Source: Pseudomonas mendocina
GTDB lineage: Bacteria > Pseudomonadota > Gammaproteobacteria > Pseudomonadales > Pseudomonadaceae
Length of the DNA stretch: 64,000 nucleotides
Direction: 5' to 3'
Assembly (NCBI RefSeq): GCF_003008615.1
Contig: NZ_CP027657.1
Location: 868,001-932,000, forward strand
Shown piece after piece: positions 58,525 through 64,000 of the stretch. Position numbers and translations under genes: made by a program. The notes under the pieces were generated by a model. The model saw only the letters and a program-made list of their open reading frames with translations, did not search any database and was not told the DNA's origin. Each line of letters starts with the position of its first letter. The first letter of the stretch is position 1.

Positions 58525-59028
58525 ATGCGCTGGTTGTTGCCCCTGCTTTGCCTCACCCTCAGCCTCAATGCCATGGCCAGCACCACACCCGTGGCCAGCA
58601 GCCGCACAGTGGACAAGGTGCTGGTACTCAAATCCGAGCGCAAATTGCATCTGCAGCAGCGCGGTGAAACCATAAAGTCCTACCGCATCTCCCTCGGTAA
58701 ACAACCCGACGGCGCAAAGCTGCGCGAGGGCGACCTGCGCACGCCCGAAGGCTTCTACTGGATCGACTGGCGCAAGCCCAGCGACAAGTACCAGCTGTCG
58801 CTGCATATCTCCTACCCTAATGCCCGCGACCTGGCCAAGGCCAAGGATGCCGGCGTACCGCCAGGCAGCATGATCATGATTCACGGCACGCCGCTGGACG
58901 AGGAATACCCGGAGTGGTTCTTCCACACCCTGGACTGGACCGAAGGCTGCATCGCCATGAAGAACGACGATATGCGCGAGGTATGGAGCCTGGTCAAAGA
59001 TGGGACGCTGATCGAAATCAGGCCCTGA
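58525..59028 (+). CDS. L,D-transpeptidase (YkuD family)
   Basis: A 167-residue exported protein with a signal peptide (LLPLLCLTLSLNAMA) and a YkuD domain. The catalytic Cys142 lies in TEGCIAMKN and the conserved His120 in MIHGTPLD. It should form 3-3 cross-links in peptidoglycan or attach proteins to it, in the periplasm. The start ATG 58525 is chosen over the longer 58426 frame because only this gives a signal peptide. It ends at a terminator. Confidence 0.94.
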   Translation: MRWLLPLLCLTLSLNAMASTTPVASSRTVDKVLVLKSERKLHLQQRGETIKSYRISLGKQPDGAKLREGDLRTPEGFYWIDWRKPSDKYQLSLHISYPNARDLAKAKDAGVPPGSMIMIHGTPLDEEYPEWFFHTLDWTEGCIAMKNDDMREVWSLVKDGTLIEIRP

Positions 59029-59040
59029 GCCATTGCAATG

Positions 59041-59065
59041 AAAAAGGCGCCAATGGCGCCTTTTT
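59041..59065. terminator. Bidirectional terminator after the L,D-transpeptidase gene
   Basis: AAAAAGGCGCC (59041-59051) and GGCGCCTTTTT (59055-59065) form a perfect 11-bp stem with the loop AAT and T tracts both ways. It serves the plus-strand gene (stop 59028) and the minus-strand NIF3-like gene (stop 59075). Confidence 0.94.
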
Positions 59066-59074
59066 CATATCGAA

Positions 59075-59392
59075 TCAGAACTGCAGGTCGGATAGCCGCC
59101 AGACGTCGAAAGCCGGCGTTTCGTAGGGATGCGTCTTCTTCAGAGCTTTCACTGCATCGTGGATCAGTTCGTCAGCGACGACCATTTCAACCTTCCACTC
59201 CGCGACCTGCTCGATGCCGCCAACCTGGCCAAGAAATGGCTGACTACCTTCCAACGCACGGAACTGACCCTGCCCCAGCACTTGCCAGCAGCAACTGTCG
59301 TAGAGGCCGATACGCCCACCACCTGCCGCGAATACCGCTTTTTTCACCGGTTCCAGATGGGTTTCCGGCACATAGAAACACAGCTTGTACAT
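59075..59392 (-). CDS. NIF3/YqfO-like small protein
   Basis: A 105-residue protein matching the middle insert of YqfO/NIF3 proteins (MYKLCFYVPETHLEPVKKAV and KKTHPYETPAFDVWRL). Here it stands alone as a full small protein (a known single-domain form in proteobacteria) rather than as part of a larger one. The function is not known. GGAGAACT precedes ATG 59392. It stands alone, with a terminator just past it. Confidence 0.9.
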   Translation of the reverse strand: MYKLCFYVPETHLEPVKKAVFAAGGGRIGLYDSCCWQVLGQGQFRALEGSQPFLGQVGGIEQVAEWKVEMVVADELIHDAVKALKKTHPYETPAFDVWRLSDLQF

Positions 59393-59547
59393 CAAGTTCT
59401 CCGCAGATGGGCAACCGAACAACAGACAATCCATGACGCCAATATGATGTCACTTTGACATTGAATTGTCTTGAGGGCGCCTGCACAAATCCACTTGAGG
59501 CGTGACAGGTTCCGCTGTTTTCGACTCAACCTGCTGGGGTGACGTTC

Positions 59548-59817
59548 TCAATTGCCCCTGAAAAAGCGCCGCCATTTGTCGGCCAGACCTGGAGCCGATG
59601 GGCTATGACTGCCATCGCAGTAGGGCAACCCGGCCGAGCGCCCGCAGCGGCACAGCAACAAACGCTGTTCACGCTCAGGGCGCAGGATCAGGGAGCAATC
59701 GCAGTGGTCGTCGCAGTCCGGCAGGGACGCCGAATGTCCGCAGCGGCACAGACGGTGGACTTCGCCAGATTTGACCAGGCGCACTTCAGGAAGGATGAGG
59801 GGAGAATCATCGGCCAT
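59548..59817 (-). CDS. CDGSH iron-sulfur protein with two domains
   Basis: An 89-residue protein with two CDGSH-like motifs. The second is complete: Cys56, Cys58, Cys67 and His71 (CRCGRSAGLPYCDGSH), the 3Cys-1His ligands of a labile 2Fe-2S cluster. The first is changed: Cys24, Cys26 and Cys35 are kept, but the fourth position is Cys39 with His38 beside it (PDCDDHC), which may give a Cys4-type or altered cluster. The protein is probably a cytosolic redox or Fe-S transfer protein. The start is ATG 59817; no strong ribosome site is seen. Confidence 0.9.
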   Translation of the reverse strand: MADDSPLILPEVRLVKSGEVHRLCRCGHSASLPDCDDHCDCSLILRPEREQRLLLCRCGRSAGLPYCDGSHSPSAPGLADKWRRFFRGN

Positions 59818-59829
59818 GGATGGGCCTGC

Positions 59830-59891
59830 GTAGCTCGGATGAAATCCGGGGAAGGTATGCCACAGGTTTTCCCGGATTGCATCCGGGCTAC
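59830..59891. repeat. CCCGGATTGCATCCGGG repeat, inverted pair (BIME-like)
   Basis: GTAGCTCGGATGAAATCCGGGGAA (59830-59853) and TTCCCGGATTGCATCCGGGCTAC (59869-59891) face each other as imperfect inverted copies; the second is identical to 54495-54517. Paired units in inverse orientation are characteristic of bacterial interspersed mosaic elements. Confidence 0.8.
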
Positions 59892-60107
59892 ACGGCCGTG
59901 CTCCCCTCTCCCGCTTGCAGGAGAGGGCTCGGCGTTCGATCTACACCGGCGCCAGCTCAAGCTGGATCGGAGCGCGGCCGCTTTTGCCCTCTCCCGCCCT
60001 TCGGACACCCTCGGCTTTGGCATCCTGCGTCGCCCTACCTCCTGCATCCATGCAGTCGTCTCCCATGAATGGGAGAGGGTCAGCAGAAGGCCGCTACGCG
60101 GCCGCTG
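59892..60107. other. Gene-free stretch before purL with several short hairpins
   Basis: About 215 bases past the purL stop hold CCCTCTCC/GGAGAGGG (59904-59927), CTCCCAT/ATGGGAG (60060-60075) and a CGGCCGC-rich stretch next to the purL stop, but no coding frame and no T-tract terminator. The repeated CTCTCCC and GGGAGAGG pieces suggest a decayed extragenic repeat cluster. Confidence 0.5.
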
Positions 60108-63100
60108 TTAATCCACCCATACCCGTGCATTGCGGAACATGCGCATCCAGCCGCCGTCTTCCTGCCACTCGTCCGGACGCCAGGAGTTCTGCACGGCGCG
60201 GAACACGCGCTCCGGGTGCGGCATCATGATGGTGACGCGACCGTCGCGGCTGGTCAGGCCGGTAATCCCGCGCGGCGAACCGTTGGGGTTAGCCGGGTAG
60301 GTCTCGGTGACCTTGCCGTGGTTGTCGACGAAACGCATGGCCACGGTGCCGGAGAGATCGGCCTCCAGCAGCGCCTCCTCGCTCTCGAACTCGGCATGGC
60401 CTTCGCCGTGAGCAATGGCGATCGGCATACGCGAACCGGCCATGCCCTGCAGGAAGATCGACGCCGACTCCTGAATCTGCACCATGGCTACGCGCGCCTC
60501 GAACTGCTCGGAGCGGTTGCGCACGAAGTGCGGCCAGAACTCGGTACCCGGAATCAGTTCGTGCAGGTTGCTCATCATCTGGCAACCGTTGCACACGCCA
60601 AGGGTGAAACTGTCCTTGCGCTCGAAGAAGCCCTGGAAAGCATCACGGGCACGGGCGTTGAACAGCACCGACTTGGCCCAGCCTTCACCGGCACCCAGCA
60701 CGTCGCCGTAGGAGAAACCACCGCAGGCCACCAGACCCTTGAACGCTTCCAGGCTGACGCGGCCAGCCAGGATGTCGCTCATATGCACATCTATCGCACT
60801 AAATCCGGCGCGGTCGAAGGCTGCCGCCATTTCCACCTGGCCGTTAACGCCCTGCTCACGCAGGATCGCAATTTGCGGACGCACGCCCTTCTTGATGTAG
60901 GGCGCGGCAACATCCTGATTAACGTCGAAGCCCAGCTTGACGCTCAGGCCAGGGTTGTCTTCTTCCAGCAGCGCATCGAACTCCTGATCAGCACACTCGG
61001 CGTTATCACGCAGGCGCTGGATCTGGTAGCTGGTCTCGGCCCACTGACGCTGCAGCAGGCGACGCTCGCCGGAGAACACTGGCTCGCCGTTGAAGCTGAT
61101 GCTGACTTCGCTGTTGTTCACGGCCTGGCCGATCACGGCCACGCAATCGCCAAGGCCAGCTGCACTGAACTGCGCCAGTACTTCGGCAGTGGCGTCCTGA
61201 TGCACCTGAATGACGGCGCCCAGTTCTTCGTTGAACAGAACGGCTGGCAGCTCGCTGGCCTCATCCGCCAGAGCATCGAGGCTCAGGCTCAGGCCGCAAT
61301 GGCCGGCGAAGGCCATTTCCAGCACGGTGGTCAGCAGACCGCCGTCGGAACGGTCGTGGTAGGCCAAGAGGTGACCATCGGCATTGAGGCCCTGGATCAC
61401 GGCGAAGAAGGCCTTGAGGTCTTCGGCATCATCGACATCCGGCACCTGCTGACCGATCTTCGCGTAGACCTGAGCGAGGATCGAGCCGCCCATACGGTTC
61501 TGGCCACGACCCAGGTCGATCAGGATCAGGTCGGTGACACCCTTGTCCATGCGCAGTTGTGGGGTCAGGGTCTGGCGAATGTCCTGTACCGGCGCGAAGC
61601 CGGTGATCACCAGCGACAGCGGCGAGGTCACGCTCTTGTCGACGCCCTCTTCCTGCCAGCGGGTTTTCATGGACATGGAGTCCTTGCCCACCGGAATGGT
61701 GATGCCCAGCGCCGGGCACAGCTCCATGCCGACGGCCTTAACGGTGTCGTACAGGCGGGCGTCTTCACCCGGATGACCGGCAGCGGCCATCCAGTTGGCC
61801 GACAGTTTGATGTCGGAGAGTTTTTCGATGCGCGCGGCGGCCAGGTTGGTAACGGTTTCGCCGACGGCCATACGCCCGGAAGCCGGAGCATCCAGCAGCG
61901 CCAGCGGGGTGCGCTCGCCCATGGCCATGGCTTCACCGGTGTAGACGTCGAAGCTGGTGGCGGTGACGGCGCAGTCGGCCACCGGCACCTGCCACGGGCC
62001 GACCATCTGGTCACGTGCCACCAGACCGGTGATGGTGCGGTCGCCGATGGTGATCAGGAAGCTCTTGCTGGCCACGGCCGGATGGCGCAATACGCGCTCC
62101 AGCGCTTCGTCGATGGCCACTTCGCTGGCGGCGAAGTCATCGCCCTGCTCGGCTTCGCGCGCGACGCTGCGATGCATACGCGGCGGCTTGCCCAGCAGCA
62201 CCTCCAGCGGCATGTCCACCGGGGTGTTGCCGAAATGACTGTCGGTAACGGTCAGATGCGGCTCGGCTGTGGCCTCGCCGACCACGGCGAAGGGGCAGCG
62301 CTCGCGCTCGCAGATGGCCTTGAAACGCTCGAAGTCGGCAGCGTCCACGCTCATCACATAGCGTTCCTGCGACTCGTTGCACCAGATTTCGTGCGGGGCC
62401 ATGCCCGGCTCATCGTTGGGCACGTTGCGCAGTTCAAAACGGCCACCACGGCCGCCGTCGTTGATCAGCTCCGGCAAGGCGTTGGAGATACCACCAGCGC
62501 CGACGTCGTGGATGAATTTGATCGGGTTGGCTTCACCCAGCTGCCAGCAGCGGTCGATGACCTCCTGGCAGCGGCGCTCCATCTCCGGGTTCTCGCGCTG
62601 TACCGAGGCGAAGTCCAGGTCAGCCGAGCTGGCACCGGTGGCCATGGAGGATGCAGCACCGCCGCCAAGGCCGATGAGCATGGCCGGGCCGCCGAGCACG
62701 ATCAGCTTGGCGCCGACCGAGATCTCGCCCTTCTGCACATGGTTCTCACGGATGTTGCCGAGACCGCCAGCGAGCATGATCGGCTTGTGATAGCCGCGCA
62801 CTTCTTCACCGCGCGGGCTGTCGACCGCCTGCTCGAAGGTACGGAAGTAGCCATTGAGCGCCGGGCGACCGAATTCGTTGTTGAACGCGGCGCCGCCCAG
62901 CGGGCCTTCGATCATGATATCCAGCGCGCTGACAATGCGCTCGGGCTTGCCGTAGGGCTTTTCCCAGGGCTGCACGAAGCCGGGGATATTCAGGTTGGAA
63001 ACCGAGAAGCCAGTCAGACCGGCCTTGGGCTTGGCACCACGACCAGTGGCGCCTTCGTCGCGGATCTCACCACCGGAACCAGTGGAGGCACCGGGGAACG

Positions 63101-64000
63101 GCGCGATGGCGGTCGGGTGGTTGTGGGTTTCCACCTTCATCAGGATGTGCACCGGCTCCTGCACCGCGCCGTACTGGCGGGTTTCAGGATTGGGGAAGAA
63201 ACGCCCGGCGGTGTGGCCGACGATGACCGAGGCATTGTCCTTGTAAGCGGACAGCACACCTTCGTTGTGCATCTGGTAGGTGTTCTTGATCATGCCGAAC
63301 AGCGACTTTTCCTGGCTCTCGCCATCGATGTCCCAGCTGGCATTGAAGATCTTGTGGCGGCAGTGCTCGGAGTTGGCCTGGGCGAACATCATCAGCTCGA
63401 TGTCGTGCGGGTTGCGCCCCAGGTCGTTGAAGCTCTTCACCAGGTAATCGATTTCGTCTTCGGCCAGGGCCAGGCCCAGATCCTGGTTGGCCCGCTCCAG
63501 CGCCGCGCGGCCACCGCCGAGTACGTCCACCGCGGTCAGCGGTTTGGGCTGAGCATGGCTGAACAGTGCAGAGGCCTCTTCCAGGCTGCTCAACACGAGC
63601 TGGGTCATGCGGTCGTGCAGGGCAGCAGCAACAGCGGCCTGATCATCCGCCGACAGCTCGCCAGTGACGTAATAGGCGATGCCACGCTCCAGGCGCTGGA
63701 TCTTGGCCAGACCACAGTTGCGGGCAATATCGCTGGCCTTGCTCGACCACGGCGAGATGGTGCCGAAGCGCGGAATCGTCAGAAACAGCTTGCCGCTGGG
63801 CTCCTGCACCGGCACGCTCGGGCCGTACTTGAGCAGACGCGCCAGTACCTGTTCCTCGTCGGCGCTGAGAACGCCTGTGACATCGGCGAAATGCGCGAAC
63901 TCGGCGTACAGCCCGGTCACGGCCGGCACTTTGCTGGTCAGTTGCTCGAGCAATTTGCCATGGCGGAAAGCGGAAAGGGCGGGAGCGCCGCGCAGAATCA
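60108..64000 (-). CDS. purL: Phosphoribosylformylglycinamidine synthase, start codon cut by the window edge
   Basis: FGAM synthase (large, single-chain form) converting FGAR to FGAM with glutamine in purine synthesis. The order is the PurS-like N-terminal domain, two AIRS-type ATP domains and a C-terminal class I glutamine amidotransferase domain. The glutaminase motif [15 protein letters not shown] contains the catalytic Cys, with GEGHAEFE and the closing [11 protein letters not shown] carrying the His and Glu. The frame stays open past TTG 63953 through [19 protein letters not shown] to the window end: T and G of an ATG are the last two bases, the A lying outside, so the full protein is 1297 residues, the expected size. 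The TTG is not the start. It is the counterpart of purT at 55-56 kb. Confidence 0.96.
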   Translation of the reverse strand, partial: ILRGAPALSAFRHGKLLEQLTSKVPAVTGLYAEFAHFADVTGVLSADEEQVLARLLKYGPSVPVQEPSGKLFLTIPRFGTISPWSSKASDIARNCGLAKIQRLERGIAYYVTGELSADDQAAVAAALHDRMTQLVLSSLEEASALFSHAQPKPLTAVDVLGGGRAALERANQDLGLALAEDEIDYLVKSFNDLGRNPHDIELMMFAQANSEHCRHKIFNASWDIDGESQEKSLFGMIKNTYQMHNEGVLSAYKDNASVIVGHTAGRFFPNPETRQYGAVQEPVHILMKVETHNHPTAIAPFPGASTGSGGEIRDEGATGRGAKPKAGLTGFSVSNLNIPGFVQPWEKPYGKPERIVSALDIMIEGPLGGAAFNNEFGRPALNGYFRTFEQAVDSPRGEEVRGYHKPIMLAGGLGNIRENHVQKGEISVGAKLIVLGGPAMLIGLGGGAASSMATGASSADLDFASVQRENPEMERRCQEVIDRCWQLGEANPIKFIHDVGAGGISNALPELINDGGRGGRFELRNVPNDEPGMAPHEIWCNESQERYVMSVDAADFERFKAICERERCPFAVVGEATAEPHLTVTDSHFGNTPVDMPLEVLLGKPPRMHRSVAREAEQGDDFAASEVAIDEALERVLRHPAVASKSFLITIGDRTITGLVARDQMVGPWQVPVADCAVTATSFDVYTGEAMAMGERTPLALLDAPASGRMAVGETVTNLAAARIEKLSDIKLSANWMAAAGHPGEDARLYDTVKAVGMELCPALGITIPVGKDSMSMKTRWQEEGVDKSVTSPLSLVITGFAPVQDIRQTLTPQLRMDKGVTDLILIDLGRGQNRMGGSILAQVYAKIGQQVPDVDDAEDLKAFFAVIQGLNADGHLLAYHDRSDGGLLTTVLEMAFAGHCGLSLSLDALADEASELPAVLFNEELGAVIQVHQDATAEVLAQFSAAGLGDCVAVIGQAVNNSEVSISFNGEPVFSGERRLLQRQWAETSYQIQRLRDNAECADQEFDALLEEDNPGLSVKLGFDVNQDVAAPYIKKGVRPQIAILREQGVNGQVEMAAAFDRAGFSAIDVHMSDILAGRVSLEAFKGLVACGGFSYGDVLGAGEGWAKSVLFNARARDAFQGFFERKDSFTLGVCNGCQMMSNLHELIPGTEFWPHFVRNRSEQFEARVAMVQIQESASIFLQGMAGSRMPIAIAHGEGHAEFESEEALLEADLSGTVAMRFVDNHGKVTETYPANPNGSPRGITGLTSRDGRVTIMMPHPERVFRAVQNSWRPDEWQEDGGWMRMFRNARVWVD

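Noticed and set aside
63951-63953. TTG 63953 as the start of purL
   Set aside because: The conserved purL N-terminus continues upstream in frame to a split ATG at the window end.
1-64000. CRISPR arrays, tRNA or rRNA genes, and sulfate- or metal-type riboswitches
   Set aside because: No regularly spaced repeats, no cloverleaf or CCA-ending tRNA pattern and no known riboswitch core were recognised. Short or diverged RNAs could be missed by eye.

Overview
The window is a GC-rich stretch of gammaproteobacterial chromosome that reads as Pseudomonas. The evidence is the gene order: lptF/DUF4398 pair, alpha/beta hydrolase, AIM24, TetR, lysS-prfB; recJ-yaeQ; a PspA/flotillin block; thrC-hom-dsbC-xerD; rplS-trmD-rimM-rpsP | ffh; purT ... 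purL. From memory this follows the P. aeruginosa PA3691-PA3763 order. REP-like palindromes of the 'GTAGGGCGGGTGCAACCCGCC' and 'CCCGGATTGCATCCGGG' types suggest the mendocina/stutzeri side of the genus, which is only an inference. There are no rRNA or tRNA genes, CRISPR arrays, prophages or complete insertion sequences.

Layout. 0.3-1.6 kb (+): two envelope lipoproteins (DUF4398 and the OmpA-type lipotoxin LptF), probably under an AlgU-type promoter. 1.7-9.2 kb (-): small membrane protein, lipoprotein hydrolase, AIM24 protein, QEGLA/DUF1704 putative metallopeptidase with a lipoprotein, TetR regulator, lysS, and prfB with its programmed +1 frameshift. 9.3-15.3 kb: a membrane diguanylate cyclase in the place where I recall the wsp cluster in P. 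aeruginosa, a GMC oxidoreductase, a SulP transporter and a YebE/TerB-like protein. 15.5-23.9 kb (+): an accessory catabolic cluster of LysR regulator, aldehyde dehydrogenase, iron alcohol dehydrogenase, APC permease, unknown protein, a second paralogous aldehyde dehydrogenase, a tiny Cys-x-Cys-x-Cys ORF and a DapA-family lyase/aldolase. This looks like uptake and two-step oxidation of an amino alcohol or amino aldehyde. 23.9-26.2 kb (-): recJ and yaeQ.

28.2-41.7 kb (-) is the most striking region. Reading in transcription order it holds DUF2170, PspA/IM30, YqiJ/NfeD-like, a YqiK-type flotillin, a 1745-residue AAA+ ATPase, a rhomboid protease, a single-HKD phospholipase-D-like protein and a 903-residue SF1 helicase with a nuclease-like tail. 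The last four genes overlap or nearly touch. The first half is a known membrane-stress association; the tight coupling to a helicase, a PLD nuclease-like protein and an intramembrane protease suggests a composite membrane/nucleic-acid surveillance system. A membrane-anchored TPR-like protein (26.4-28.2 kb, +) converges on it.

42.0-44.1 kb (+) carries a class III CoA-transferase and an unrecognised beta-rich protein. 44.2-53.5 kb (-) is housekeeping: thrC-hom, dsbC (with a MITE-like 270-bp element against its stop), xerD, rplS-trmD-rimM-rpsP and ffh, with one unusual MshEN-type protein inserted on +. 53.6-64.0 kb has a CcsA/YpjD protein, SGNH hydrolase, purT, DUF1289, gamma carbonic anhydrase, two Nudix hydrolases, an L,D-transpeptidase, a NIF3/YqfO-like protein, a double CDGSH protein and purL, whose ATG is cut by one base at the window edge.
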